This document shows, piece by piece, positions 17,915-27,368 of a stretch of DNA of 64,000 nucleotides. The stretch covers positions 312,558-376,557 of the forward strand of contig NZ_AYWX01000009.1 in NCBI RefSeq assembly GCF_000502875.1, given 5' to 3'. How positions within the stretch are numbered: the stretch's first letter is position 1; each line of letters begins with the position of its first letter. The translations under genes were made by a program, and so were the position numbers. The notes beneath the pieces are model-generated. The model searched no databases and was not told where the DNA came from. It saw only the letters and a program-made list of their open reading frames with translations. The stretch comes from Mesorhizobium sp. L2C084A000. GTDB lineage: Bacteria > Pseudomonadota > Alphaproteobacteria > Rhizobiales > Rhizobiaceae.

Positions 17915-20900
17915 TTAGCGCGAGACGAAGCAGTTGCCGCCGGCGGCCTTGTAACTGGTGCACAAATTGATCGCGTCATTGCGTGACTGGGCCGGAACGC
18001 GCACGCGGTAGAACGTGCCTTTGCCGGCGATCTCGGCCTTGACGATGTTGGCGGTACGCCCGGCAAGCACGCTGCCATAGCGGCGCTGCAGATCCTGATA
18101 GCTGGACTGGGCGCTTTCGACGGTCGGCTGCGAGGCGATCTGCATCGACCACGAGCCACCGCCGGCCGCGGTCGATGCCGGATCTATGGACGCAACCTGA
18201 TCGGGCTTGACCTCGCCGACAACATCGACCGGCTGGTCGGACGGACGCTGCGGCGCGAGCGGAACCTTTGCCGGCGTGTTCGCCGATTGGGCCTCGGCTT
18301 TCGGCTTGGCGACCGGCTTGAGGGCCGGCTCGTCGTCCGCCTGGGCGGCGGCAGGCGCCACGGTGCCGGTCTGGTCCGCGTCGGCTTGCGCCGCCGGGGC
18401 GACATGCTGCGGCGCCGGATCGACCGGCTCGGTAGCGGCCATTTGCGGAGCGGCGGGCGCTGCCGGATCTTCACGCGGCACCAGCGAACCGTCCGACTTG
18501 ACCACCATGGTCCTCACCTTGCGCGGCGCAACGGCGACGACATCGGCATTGGTGCCCTTGTCGGCATCCTGCAGCACCTGCGCGATGCGATCCTCGGACT
18601 TGGGCGCCGGCGCAGTGCTATCGGCAGAAGCGTTGTCGGCCGAAGCGGCGCCGGACATCGGCGCGGCATTGCCGACATCGGTTCCAGCGGCGGCTGCATT
18701 CTGGTCCGGCGAAAGATCGATGGCGCGGGCCGGGTCCTTCGCCTGCACGTCAACCGGCTCTTCGACGTTGGTGACCAGCTTTTCCTGGACCGGCTCGGCT
18801 GGCTTTGCGCCCCTGACCGCGTCGTAGACCTTGTTGTCCTGGTTGGGCACCACGGCGCCGCCCGGATTCTCCGGCTTAACCTTGATCGGCGCGTTGTCGG
18901 CCTTGACGATGACAGGCGCTTCGCTGCCGCCCTTGCCGCCAAAGGACAGCGCAAAGGCACCGAGACCGCCCGCGACGGCGACCGCGCCGACAATCGCGGC
19001 GATGAACAGGCCGCGTCCGCGCGACGGCCTCGCGGCCTCACGCTCGCCGAGCCCCGGGACAGCCATAGCCTCGTCGAGTTCGGGATCGTAGTCGAGTTCA
19101 TCGACGGTGAAATCATCGGCTTGGGAAACCGGCTGGCTCCCTGGCAGACTGTCAAGGTCGAAACCAGAGGCGTCGGCATAACCCGTGGGCGCCGCCGCGC
19201 GGGCGGACATGTCCATCGGCCGCGCGGCATAGGTCCGCGCTTCCGGCTCATAGCCCGGCTTGATCCCATCATAGCCCGGCTTGACCCCGTCATATGCCGG
19301 CTTGAGGCTGTCATAGCCCGGCTTGAAGCCCGCGGCATAGGAGTCATCATCGTAAGACGCGCCGGCCAAATTGCCTGTGGGAGCGGCAGCGACCTCCACC
19401 GCGTTCATCTCGGAGAGAAGGCTGGAGAACTCCGCATCGAGATCGTCGTAGCCAGGCGACGCTGGCTGGTCTTCCTCGAAGTGCAGTTCGGGAATATCGA
19501 GATCGTCCGCCAGCGCGACGACACGCTCGGGTACATCGACCGTTTCGACGTCGGGCATGTCTTCGTAATGCGCCGGCTGGCGCGATTGCGGCGCCGATAC
19601 CGGGGCAGCGGGAGCCACGGCCTCGACCGGCTCGGACGAACGGTAGGATGTCATGGCGGCGACTGCCGGCCCGGCGGCCACGGATGCCACCGAAGCGGCC
19701 GGCTGAGCACCAAACGCAGGCTGAGCGCTGAATGACGGCTGCTGCGGAACCGGCGTCACGCGGCTCCACGAACGCGGCGGCTCTGCCGGTTGGGAACGCT
19801 CCGCAAGCCAATCGAGAGAATCCGCCGAATTGTCCCGGTCAGCGGCTTCGTCACGCGGATCAAGATCCTTGGGCAAAGCCGTGTCGAACGCATCATCGTC
19901 GAAATCGACATCGCCAACCGTGTTCCAGGTCGTATCCTGGAGTTCATCAAGCATAAGGTCGTCAATATCCGCATCGGCCGCTTGGGCCGTGCCAACATGC
20001 CGGTCCTGCTCAGGCGCGGGTTCGTCAAGATCCCAGTCGAGGTCGCCGACAAGGTCGGCCGGTTCCTCGGCGGGCTCGGCAACAGGCGGCAGGGCAGCGA
20101 CAGCCGGCTGAGCCGTGACGGGCTCACTGGCCACCGGCACTGTGCGCGCCGTCATGGCACCCAGCAGCGCATTCAACTCGTCTTCCAGGCTCCGTTCGTC
20201 CGCGGTCGGGGCATGCACCGCGGCTGCGATGTAGGCTTCCGGCGCCGCCGGCTGGGCGGCAACGGCGGCAACCTCTGTGACCGGCTCTTCGACCGTTTCG
20301 GCAAACGCGTCGTCCAAATTCAGGTCAAAAGCATCGTCCGGCACGCTCTCAGGGCTGGGAAGCTCGCCCTTCGCGTCAGCGACATCGGCAAACGCATCAT
20401 GCGTTGGCGGCTCGTCGAAGGCATTCGGCTCATCCGCGCGAACGTCGAAATCCATGTCGACATCAGCCATGGCGTCGTCGAAATGGCCGGCAAAGCTTTC
20501 ATCGGAGATTGCATGGCCGTCACGCGCCGCCGCTTGCTCCGGCATGGGATACTCGACGGGCTCGGCGACCACGAATGACTGTTCGGCCGCCGAATGGTCG
20601 TCGAGCACCAGCTCGTCTTCAAGCGAGACTGCCACCGCATCGTCGAATTCGTCATCTGAGGCAACTGGCTCGACAGAAGCGTGCGTGTCGGCAACGGCGT
20701 ATTGGGCCTCTTCGGCTTCCTCATCGATCCGGAGGTCCTGGTCGAGCGAAGTGGCAAGCTCGTCCGCCATCGACTGATCGTCCTCGAAGGGGGAGACGTC
20801 CTCAAGCGAACCGGCGACGGCATCGTCAAAATCAGACGCGAAAGCCGGCTCGACGGACGGCGCGGCTTCAGCTGCGACCGCATGGCTGGTGCCGGCGACG

Positions 20901-21271
20901 TGGCCGTCGATCTCAGCCATGTCCAGTTGGAAATCGTCGTCGAGCGACACCGAAAGCTCGTCGTCCATCGCGCTGGCGTCAGCCGCTTGGAATGCCGGCT
21001 CATGCTCGAAGGTCGGCTCATGAGCCTGGACAACCGGAGCGGCGTCGCTGTCGTCAGCGCCGAACTCGCCCATCATTTCTTTCTCGAGATCGATATCGAA
21101 ATCGCCCTCTTCGGGCCCGCGATCGGCGGCTGGGGCCTGCGGCTGGGCGGGCGATTGCGGCCTGACCGGCTGGCGCGGGTCGAATCCCATGATCCTGGTC
21201 AGTTCCGCGAACGGATCATCGTCAGCGATGTCGTTGTTGTCGGCTACTCTCAGCTGGGTTCTGTCTGCCAT
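17915..21271 (-). CDS. Very large SPOR-domain envelope protein
   Basis: The product is 1118 residues. The first ~740 residues are cytoplasmic, acidic and low in complexity (rich in Asp, Glu, Ala, Val). A four-copy KPGYDG-type tandem repeat lies near residues 647-674, then a single membrane helix LFIAAIVGAVAVAGGLGAFAL. A Pro/Ala-rich periplasmic linker leads to a C-terminal SPOR domain (from about WSMQIASQPTVESAQSSYQD) that should bind denuded peptidoglycan at division sites. The start was taken as ATG 21271 (MADRTQLRV) with GGGAA upstream; ATG 21295 is possible. It lies between argS and nagZ, its usual place. Only the SPOR part is well conserved in such proteins. Confidence 0.88.
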   Translation of the reverse strand: MADRTQLRVADNNDIADDDPFAELTRIMGFDPRQPVRPQSPAQPQAPAADRGPEEGDFDIDLEKEMMGEFGADDSDAAPVVQAHEPTFEHEPAFQAADASAMDDELSVSLDDDFQLDMAEIDGHVAGTSHAVAAEAAPSVEPAFASDFDDAVAGSLEDVSPFEDDQSMADELATSLDQDLRIDEEAEEAQYAVADTHASVEPVASDDEFDDAVAVSLEDELVLDDHSAAEQSFVVAEPVEYPMPEQAAARDGHAISDESFAGHFDDAMADVDMDFDVRADEPNAFDEPPTHDAFADVADAKGELPSPESVPDDAFDLNLDDAFAETVEEPVTEVAAVAAQPAAPEAYIAAAVHAPTADERSLEDELNALLGAMTARTVPVASEPVTAQPAVAALPPVAEPAEEPADLVGDLDWDLDEPAPEQDRHVGTAQAADADIDDLMLDELQDTTWNTVGDVDFDDDAFDTALPKDLDPRDEAADRDNSADSLDWLAERSQPAEPPRSWSRVTPVPQQPSFSAQPAFGAQPAASVASVAAGPAVAAMTSYRSSEPVEAVAPAAPVSAPQSRQPAHYEDMPDVETVDVPERVVALADDLDIPELHFEEDQPASPGYDDLDAEFSSLLSEMNAVEVAAAPTGNLAGASYDDDSYAAGFKPGYDSLKPAYDGVKPGYDGIKPGYEPEARTYAARPMDMSARAAAPTGYADASGFDLDSLPGSQPVSQADDFTVDELDYDPELDEAMAVPGLGEREAARPSRGRGLFIAAIVGAVAVAGGLGAFALSFGGKGGSEAPVIVKADNAPIKVKPENPGGAVVPNQDNKVYDAVRGAKPAEPVQEKLVTNVEEPVDVQAKDPARAIDLSPDQNAAAAGTDVGNAAPMSGAASADNASADSTAPAPKSEDRIAQVLQDADKGTNADVVAVAPRKVRTMVVKSDGSLVPREDPAAPAAPQMAATEPVDPAPQHVAPAAQADADQTGTVAPAAAQADDEPALKPVAKPKAEAQSANTPAKVPLAPQRPSDQPVDVVGEVKPDQVASIDPASTAAGGGSWSMQIASQPTVESAQSSYQDLQRRYGSVLAGRTANIVKAEIAGKGTFYRVRVPAQSRNDAINLCTSYKAAGGNCFVSR
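19248..19331. repeat. Four tandem 21-bp units inside the SPOR gene
   Basis: Units of TCATAGCCCGGCTTGA plus five variable bases begin at 19248, 19269, 19290 and 19311. Units 1, 2 and 4 are nearly identical and unit 3 has small changes. They encode KPGYDG-like heptapeptides in the cytoplasmic region of the protein. The unit length is a multiple of three, so copy-number change would keep the frame. Confidence 0.9.
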
Positions 21272-21374
21272 TATTGTTCCCGAACTCGCACTCATTCGGA
21301 CGCCATGGACGTCGCGTAGGGTTGGCCCTTACCAGCGCAATGTGGGCAAAAGGTGACAGGTTATTTAGTCAAAC

Positions 21375-23132
21375 CTAACGCATTTCGGTGGGCGCGGCGG
21401 CCCCGATCAACGTCAGGCCGGACGTCAAAACGTCCGAAACAGCCTGCACCAGCCCTAGTCTGGCATGCGTCAATTGTCGGTCGTTAACCTTAACAAAACG
21501 TAAGTCCGGATTATCCGTGCCACGGTTCCAGTGTCCGTGGAAGCTGGAAGCCAGATCATAGAGGTAAAATGCCAGCCGATGCGGCTCGAGCGCAAGGGCG
21601 GCGGACTCGATCAGCCGCGGGTATTCGGCGAGCTTGCGGATCAGGCCGATCTCGCCCTCATCGGTCAGCAATGCCGCGGCCGACGCCAGGCTGTTGCGGT
21701 CGAAATTGGCTTCGCCCAGTTGCTCGCTCGCCTGCCGGAACACCGAATGACAGCGCGCCGAGGCGTACTGGACATAGAACACCGGATTGTCCTTGGACTG
21801 CTCGGTCACCTTGACGAAATCGAAATCCAGCGGCGCATCGTTCTTGCGGTAGAGCATCATGAAGCGGATCGCGTCGCGGCCGACCTCCTCCACCACTTCG
21901 CGCAGCGTCACGAAATCGCCCGACCGCTTCGACATACGCACCGGTTCGCCCTCGCGAAACAGCTTGACCAGATTGCACAGCAGGACAGTGAGCTTCACCT
22001 CGTCGCCGGCAACCGCCCGCGCCAAGGCCTCCAGCCGCTTTACGTAGCCGCCATGGTCGGCGCCGAGCACATAGATCAGGTCGACGAAGCCGCGATCGAC
22101 CTTGTCCTTGAGATAGGCGACGTCGGCGGCGAAATAGGTGAACGAGCCATCGGACTTGACCAGCGCCCGGTCCATGTCGTCGCCGACCGCGGTCGAGCGG
22201 AACAGCGTCTGCTCGCGGTCCTCCCAATCGTCGGGTTTCTCGCCCTTGGGCGGCGGCAGCTTGCCCTTGTAGATATGGCCCTTCAGCGTCAAATCGTTGA
22301 TCGCCGAGCGGATCTTCCTGGCATTGTCGGCGTGCAGCGTGCGCTCGGAGAAGAACACGTCGTGATGCACGTTGAGCATCGCCAGGTCCTCGCGGATCAT
22401 CGCCATCATCGCATCGATGGTGCGATCCTTGACGATGGCGAGCGCCTCGTCATCGGGCATCTGCAGAAGCGAGCGGCCGAATTCCGCGACCAGCGCCTGG
22501 CCGACGGGCACCAGGTAATCGCCGGGATAGAGACCGGCGGGTATTTCGCCGATATCGTCGCCCAGCGCTTCGCGGTAGCGCAGGAATGCGGAACGGCCGA
22601 GCACGTCGATCTGCGAGCCGGCATCGTTGATGACATATTCCTTGGTCACATCGTAGCCGGCGAAGGCCATCAGATTGGCAAGCGCGTCGCCGACGACAGC
22701 ACCCCGGCAATGGCCGACATGCATCGGCCCGGTCGGATTGGCCGAGACATATTCGACATTGGTCTTCCTGCCGCCGCCAACCGTCGAGCGGCCATAGTTG
22801 CGGCCCTCGCCGAGCAGTGCGGTCAGATGTGTCTGCCAGAAGCCGTCCTTGAGCCTGAGATTGACGAAACCGGGCCCTGCCACTTCCGTCGCCGCGACAT
22901 CCTTGTCGTCACGCAGCGCCTGCGCCAGTCTTTCGGCCAGCGCGCGCGGGTTCTGGCCGGTCGGCTTGGCCAGCACCATCGCCGCATTGGTCGCCAGGTC
23001 GCCGTGGCTGGCGTCGCGCGGCGGCTCGACGGCAATGCGCGACAGGTCGGGCGAAACGCCGTCTTTGTCTTTCAGATCAAGCGCTTCGACGGCTTTTATG
23101 ATTCGCGCGGTGAAATCGGCGAAGATGTTCAT
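21375..23132 (-). CDS. argS: Arginyl-tRNA synthetase
   Basis: The enzyme has 585 residues. It has the class I HIGH motif as [19 protein letters not shown] near residue 130 and the KMSKS-equivalent [13 protein letters not shown] near residue 400. The DALR anticodon-binding domain is at the C-terminus. It lies between dgt and the SPOR gene, 75 bp after dgt's end, and is probably in the same transcript. Confidence 0.97.
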   Translation of the reverse strand: MNIFADFTARIIKAVEALDLKDKDGVSPDLSRIAVEPPRDASHGDLATNAAMVLAKPTGQNPRALAERLAQALRDDKDVAATEVAGPGFVNLRLKDGFWQTHLTALLGEGRNYGRSTVGGGRKTNVEYVSANPTGPMHVGHCRGAVVGDALANLMAFAGYDVTKEYVINDAGSQIDVLGRSAFLRYREALGDDIGEIPAGLYPGDYLVPVGQALVAEFGRSLLQMPDDEALAIVKDRTIDAMMAMIREDLAMLNVHHDVFFSERTLHADNARKIRSAINDLTLKGHIYKGKLPPPKGEKPDDWEDREQTLFRSTAVGDDMDRALVKSDGSFTYFAADVAYLKDKVDRGFVDLIYVLGADHGGYVKRLEALARAVAGDEVKLTVLLCNLVKLFREGEPVRMSKRSGDFVTLREVVEEVGRDAIRFMMLYRKNDAPLDFDFVKVTEQSKDNPVFYVQYASARCHSVFRQASEQLGEANFDRNSLASAAALLTDEGEIGLIRKLAEYPRLIESAALALEPHRLAFYLYDLASSFHGHWNRGTDNPDLRFVKVNDRQLTHARLGLVQAVSDVLTSGLTLIGAAAPTEMR

Positions 23133-23207
23133 TTGTGTGACTCTGGGGTCTGGCTCTGGCGGCTTTGCAGCGAATCCGGCTCGTTGGCCGGCAAAATCGA
23201 GCCCGCC

Positions 23208-24422
23208 CTAGCCCAATTCAGGCGTATGGTCAAACAAACGCCGGTGTTCCTTGAGCGCGTAGGTGTCGGTCATACCCGCCAGGAAGTCGGCGACGCTGCG
23301 CGCCTTGATGCGGTCGTCGGCCCGATCCAGCCCCTCGCGCCAGCCGTCCGGCATGGCGCGCGGATCGGCGAAATAGGCGTCGAACAGATTTTTGACGATC
23401 TGCTCGGCGTCCGCGCGCACCCGCATAACCTCCGCGTGCCGGTAGAGGTGCTTGTACAGGAAGGCCTTCAGTTCTTTCTCCAAGGCAGCCATTTCGGCCG
23501 AGAAAACTACCATCGTCTCGCCAGCTGCCCTCACTGCATCGGCGCTCCGCGGCTTGATGCGATCGAGATTGGCGGTCGTCGACTTGATCACGTCCTCGAC
23601 CATGGCGGTTATCTGCCGCCGCATCAGCTCGTGGCCGGTGCGCACATCATCGAGGGAGGGATAGCGTGAGCGAACGCCTTTCAGGATCGTTCCCGGCAGC
23701 GAAACCGTCTCCAGCATGTCCAGCGTCAGTAGCCCTGCCCTCAAGCCGTCATCGATGTCATGCGTGTTGTAGGCTATATCGTCGGCGATCGCCGCGCATT
23801 GCGCCTCGATGCCGGCGAACCGGTCGAGTTCGAGATCGTGCAGTTCAGAGTAATCACGGATCGCCTGCGGCACCGGCCCTTTCAGACCCTTGCCGTTGGC
23901 GTCCGTCAGCGGTCCATTGTGCTTGACCAGGCCTTCCAGCGTTTCCCAGGTCAGGTTGAGCCCATCGAACTCGGCGTAGCGCGCCTCCAGCCTCGTCACG
24001 ATGCGCAGCGATTGCGCGTTGTGGTCAAAGCCGCCCCAGGTGGCCATCTTTTCGTTCAGCGCGTCCTCGCCGGTGTGGCCGAAGGGCGTGTGGCCGAAAT
24101 CATGCACCAGCGCCACCGCCTCAGCGAGATCCTCGTCGCCGCGCAGCGCCCGTGCCAGGGCGCGCGCGATCTGCGCCACTTCGATCGAATGGGTCAGCCG
24201 GGTGCGATAGTGGTCGCCTTCATGCGCGATGAAGACCTGCGTCTTGTGCTTCAGGCGCCGGAAGGCCGTCGAATGGATGATGCGGTCACGGTCACGCTGG
24301 AATGGCGTGCGGGTCGGGCTTTCCACCTCGTCGAACAGCCGTCCGCGCGACTTTGCCGGGTCGCAGGCATAGGCGGCGCGCGGCCGATAGCCGAATCCGA
24401 TGTCGCCCAACTCATTGGTCAT
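23208..24422 (-). CDS. dgt: dGTP triphosphohydrolase-like HD protein
   Basis: The product has 404 residues. HD-superfamily metal ligands are visible in [20 protein letters not shown] and [19 protein letters not shown], plus [17 protein letters not shown]. These are the family hallmarks of deoxynucleotide triphosphohydrolases that hydrolyse dGTP to deoxyguanosine and triphosphate. It is the first gene of the long minus-strand block and is divergent from the Fe-S carrier at 24513. Confidence 0.93.
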   Translation of the reverse strand: MTNELGDIGFGYRPRAAYACDPAKSRGRLFDEVESPTRTPFQRDRDRIIHSTAFRRLKHKTQVFIAHEGDHYRTRLTHSIEVAQIARALARALRGDEDLAEAVALVHDFGHTPFGHTGEDALNEKMATWGGFDHNAQSLRIVTRLEARYAEFDGLNLTWETLEGLVKHNGPLTDANGKGLKGPVPQAIRDYSELHDLELDRFAGIEAQCAAIADDIAYNTHDIDDGLRAGLLTLDMLETVSLPGTILKGVRSRYPSLDDVRTGHELMRRQITAMVEDVIKSTTANLDRIKPRSADAVRAAGETMVVFSAEMAALEKELKAFLYKHLYRHAEVMRVRADAEQIVKNLFDAYFADPRAMPDGWREGLDRADDRIKARSVADFLAGMTDTYALKEHRRLFDHTPELG

Positions 24423-24512
24423 GGCTGATGCTGCCGCGTTTGACTTAGCCAGGTTGACTTGGCCCCTCGCGCTTCATACCTATCATGTGAAACCGAAAGC
24501 AAGGTGACGCCC

Positions 24513-24860
24513 ATGGGCGCTGATGCCAAGACTGCCATGAAAGTCGATATGACCGAGGCCGCCGCCAAGCGGATCGCCAGGATTGTCTCGAACGAGGCCG
24601 GCAAGACGGCGCTGCGCGTGTCGGTCGAAGGCGGCGGCTGCTCGGGCTTCTCCTACAAGTTCGATCTGGTCGATACGCGCAATGACGACGACGTCGCCAT
24701 CGAGAAGGACGGTGCCACCGTGCTGATCGACGATCTGTCGCTGGTCTATATGGGCGGCTCTGTGATCGATTTCGTCGACGATCTGATGGGCCAGTCGTTC
24801 CAGATCCGCAATCCGAATGCCGTCGCCTCCTGCGGCTGCGGCACGAGTTTCTCCATATAG
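24513..24860 (+). CDS. erpA: A-type iron-sulfur carrier (HesB/IscA family)
   Basis: This protein of 115 residues delivers Fe-S clusters to target enzymes. All three cluster-binding cysteines are present: CSGF near residue 42 and CGCG near residue 107, with the surrounding GGGCSGFSYKF and NAVASCGCGTSF. AAGGTG precedes ATG 24513. The gene is adjacent to the next frame with a stop-to-start gap of one base (TAGAATG). ErpA and IscA cannot be told apart safely by sequence, so the symbol is tentative. Confidence 0.9.
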   Translation: MGADAKTAMKVDMTEAAAKRIARIVSNEAGKTALRVSVEGGGCSGFSYKFDLVDTRNDDDVAIEKDGATVLIDDLSLVYMGGSVIDFVDDLMGQSFQIRNPNAVASCGCGTSFSI

Positions 24861-24861
24861 A

Positions 24862-25257
24862 ATGCCTGCTATCGGTGCGGTCCGTCAGATCGCGCTGTCG
24901 GCTGGCCGTGATCTCGACGCCACGCTGGCTTTCTGGCGCGACGTGCTCGGCATGGGGGTTCATGCGCGCTTCGACCCGCCGGGCATCGCCTTCATCATGG
25001 CCGGCGATATCAGGCTGCTGTTCACCGACGGCATACCGGCCGGAACCGTCTATCTCGACATATCGGGCCTCGATGACTTCCATGCCTCTGCGGTCGCGGC
25101 AGGCGTACCCTTCACCGCGCCGCCAACACTTGTCCATCGCGACACAGAGGGCCAGTTCGGTCCAGCGGGGGAAAGCGAATGGATGGCCTTCCTAAAGGAC
25201 CCGGCTGGCAATACGATTGGCCTCGTCGAACGCCATCCGCCGCAAGAATCCAACTGA
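24862..25257 (+). CDS. VOC (glyoxalase/bleomycin resistance-like) family protein
   Basis: The 131-residue product is a single VOC domain with the pattern DLDATLAFWRDVLGMGVHAR at the start and FLKDPAGNTIGLVERH at the end. Such proteins use a metal-bound beta-alpha-beta-beta-beta fold in isomerases, dioxygenases or drug binding; the substrate cannot be told. It starts one base after the Fe-S carrier gene and ends 17 bp before xthA, so it is co-transcribed with both. Confidence 0.88.
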   Translation: MPAIGAVRQIALSAGRDLDATLAFWRDVLGMGVHARFDPPGIAFIMAGDIRLLFTDGIPAGTVYLDISGLDDFHASAVAAGVPFTAPPTLVHRDTEGQFGPAGESEWMAFLKDPAGNTIGLVERHPPQESN

Positions 25258-25274
25258 ACAGCATCGAGACCGCC

Positions 25275-26069
25275 ATGAAAATCGTCACCTGGAACATCAA
25301 CGGTGTCCGCGCCCGCATTGGCAACCTCACCCATTGGCTGACCGAGAGCGCACCCGACATCGTCTGCCTGCAGGAGATCAAGTCGGTCGACGAGCAATTC
25401 CCGCGCGCCGAGATCGAGGCGCTTGGCTACAATGTCGAAACCCACGGCCAAAAGGGTTTCAACGGCGTCGCCCTGCTGTCGAAGCTGCGCTTCGACGAGG
25501 TGATCCGAGGCCTGCCCGGCGACGATGCCGATGAACAGGCTCGTTTCATCGAAGGGGTTTTCTCGACTGACAAGGGCGCGCTGCGCGTCGCCTCGCTCTA
25601 TCTGCCGAACGGCAATCCGATCGATGACGAGAAGAAGTTTCCTTACAAGCTGTCCTGGATGGCGCGGCTGGAGCGCTGGGCCGAAGAACGGCTGAGACTG
25701 GAGGAGGCTCTGGTGCTCGCCGGCGACTACAACGTGATTCCCGAGCGGATCGACGCGCGGTTTCCGGAGAACTGGCTGGGCGACGCGCTGTTCCAGCCGC
25801 AGACGCGACAATCCTTCCGGCGGCTGCTCAACCTTGGTTTCACCGAGGCGGTGCGCGCGGTCACCGACGCACCCGACACCTACACATTCTGGGACTATCA
25901 AGCCGGCGCGTGGCAGAAGAACAACGGCATCCGCATCGACCACCTGCTCTTGTCGCCGGAAGCCGCCAACCGGTTTTCTTCCGCGTCGATCGAAAAGCAC
26001 GTGCGCGCCTGGGAAAAACCGTCCGATCACGTGCCGGTGGCGATCGATCTCGCACTTCAGCCGGCCTGA
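25275..26069 (+). CDS. xthA: Exodeoxyribonuclease III
   Basis: The protein has 264 residues and removes 3' blocks and incises AP sites in base excision repair. Active-site segments are complete: MKIVTWNINGVRAR, CLQEIKS (catalytic Glu), LAGDYNVIPERIDAR (Asp/Asn) and PSDHVPVAIDL (the catalytic His). ATG 25275 coincides with the conserved start. It is the third gene of the erpA-VOC-xthA set. Confidence 0.96.
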   Translation: MKIVTWNINGVRARIGNLTHWLTESAPDIVCLQEIKSVDEQFPRAEIEALGYNVETHGQKGFNGVALLSKLRFDEVIRGLPGDDADEQARFIEGVFSTDKGALRVASLYLPNGNPIDDEKKFPYKLSWMARLERWAEERLRLEEALVLAGDYNVIPERIDARFPENWLGDALFQPQTRQSFRRLLNLGFTEAVRAVTDAPDTYTFWDYQAGAWQKNNGIRIDHLLLSPEAANRFSSASIEKHVRAWEKPSDHVPVAIDLALQPA

Positions 26070-26158
26070 GAGAACCCTCGCCGGGCACGTCTGCGCTGGA
26101 CCTCATATCGCCACATTTCGCGCCGCTCATTGCGGGCCAGCATGGCGGCTGGGGTTCC

Positions 26159-26458
26159 ATGAGCACACGATTTCATCTTTGTCCGATCGGCCTGGCATTT
26201 GCCATGGCCGCTCCCGGTGCGGCATTTGCCGACCAGGAATGCCTGGCCAATGGAAAATCCTACCAGCTTGGCCAGGTCGCCTGCCTGACGCTTGCCGACC
26301 GGAGCCATCTGGCTCGCTGCGACATGGTGCTCAACAACACATCGTGGACGAAGATCGGGGATAGCTGCCCGGAAAACACGCTGGCGCCACAACCCCATGT
26401 CACGCCGATCTCGACGCCGGCGCCCAGCATGGTGCCGACGGAGCCGATCGAGAACTGA
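26159..26458 (+). CDS. Small secreted protein of unknown function
   Basis: This 99-residue product has a signal peptide (LCPIGLAFAMAAPGAAFA, cleavage probably before DQECLA). The short periplasmic part has four cysteines: QECLANG, VACLTLA, LARCDMV and DSCPEN. Two disulfides are plausible. The C-terminal tail is rich in Pro and Thr. GGGG precedes ATG 26159. I do not recognise the family; similar cysteine-containing small proteins are common in Rhizobiales. Confidence 0.7.
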   Translation: MSTRFHLCPIGLAFAMAAPGAAFADQECLANGKSYQLGQVACLTLADRSHLARCDMVLNNTSWTKIGDSCPENTLAPQPHVTPISTPAPSMVPTEPIEN

Positions 26459-26507
26459 TCACGATCGAAAATCGAGTGCTGCTGGTGAAGCTGACGCGGC
26501 CGCGAGA

Positions 26508-27368
26508 TTACTGATCCGCGTTGTTGCCCTTGGTGAGGATATCATCGGCCAGCGAGATGGCGGTGCGGCGGTCGGCCTCGCCGGCGGTGGCAAATGCCTC
26601 TTCCTGCATGCCGCGGATCCAGGGCTGGTCAGCCGGCGAAGCGCGTTCGAGCGCTGCCGTCATCATCGCCAGGCCACGAACGATCTTGCCGCTCTGGAAC
26701 AACAAATGGCCCAGTGTCGCCTGTGCGCCGGCATGGCCTTTCTCGGCGGCGAGTTGGAACCAGCGCCCGGCCTGCTTGACGCTGGCCTTCACGCCGCCCT
26801 CGCCCTTCAGGAACATCTGCCCCATTTCGAACTGCGCGTTCGGATTGCGGTAGTTGGCGGCGGCGCGCATGTAATATTCCTGGGCCGCCACCTCGTTCTC
26901 GGCGACCGGGCTGCCGGGAATGCCCGTGCGCAAATAGTCGCCAAGCGCCACCAGCGCGTCGGAGACATAGCTTTCCTCAGGCGAGCCGGGCTCGACGTCC
27001 TGATCGACGATCTCGGAGAAGAACTTGAACGCCTCGTAGTCGTCACGCGCCACGCCGTCGCCCTCGGCATACATGCGGGCAAGCTTCCAGGTGGCGCCGA
27101 TCTGGCCGTTTTCGGCGGCGTATTTGTAGGCCTCGGCAGCCTGTTCCTTGTGGCCGTTCTTGTAGGCGGAGAAGCCGAACTGGAAGACCGCCCATGGGCT
27201 GGATTGCGGCTTCACCCCGGTCTTGTCGTCGAACACCTTGTCGTCGAAGGCCATGGCCTGGCCCACGGCGCCAAAGGTCGCGCCAAAAGTGGCGATCACG
27301 ACCAGTGCCGAAAAGACAGACGACCTCAACAACTCTGGTGTTGACTTCAACAACTCAGATGTCCGCAT
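26508..27368 (-). CDS. exoR: ExoR-like periplasmic Sel1-repeat regulator
   Basis: The product of 286 residues has a signal peptide ending GAVGQAMA before FDDKV and five or so Sel1-type repeats. Examples are [20 protein letters not shown] and [16 protein letters not shown]. The segments [15 protein letters not shown] and [19 protein letters not shown] strongly recall ExoR of Sinorhizobium. There, periplasmic ExoR represses the ExoS-ChvI two-component system and thereby exopolysaccharide and motility programmes. ATG 27368 overlaps the end of ilvD by 14 bp; GTG 27389 is an alternative. The N-terminal codons contain an imperfect 15-bp repeat ([11 protein letters not shown]). Confidence 0.85.
   Translation of the reverse strand: MRTSELLKSTPELLRSSVFSALVVIATFGATFGAVGQAMAFDDKVFDDKTGVKPQSSPWAVFQFGFSAYKNGHKEQAAEAYKYAAENGQIGATWKLARMYAEGDGVARDDYEAFKFFSEIVDQDVEPGSPEESYVSDALVALGDYLRTGIPGSPVAENEVAAQEYYMRAAANYRNPNAQFEMGQMFLKGEGGVKASVKQAGRWFQLAAEKGHAGAQATLGHLLFQSGKIVRGLAMMTAALERASPADQPWIRGMQEEAFATAGEADRRTAISLADDILTKGNNADQ

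Noticed and set aside
21531..23669. A 712-codon open frame on the plus strand
   Set aside because: It runs antisense to argS and the end of dgt, both of which have full sets of motifs, so it is a shadow frame.
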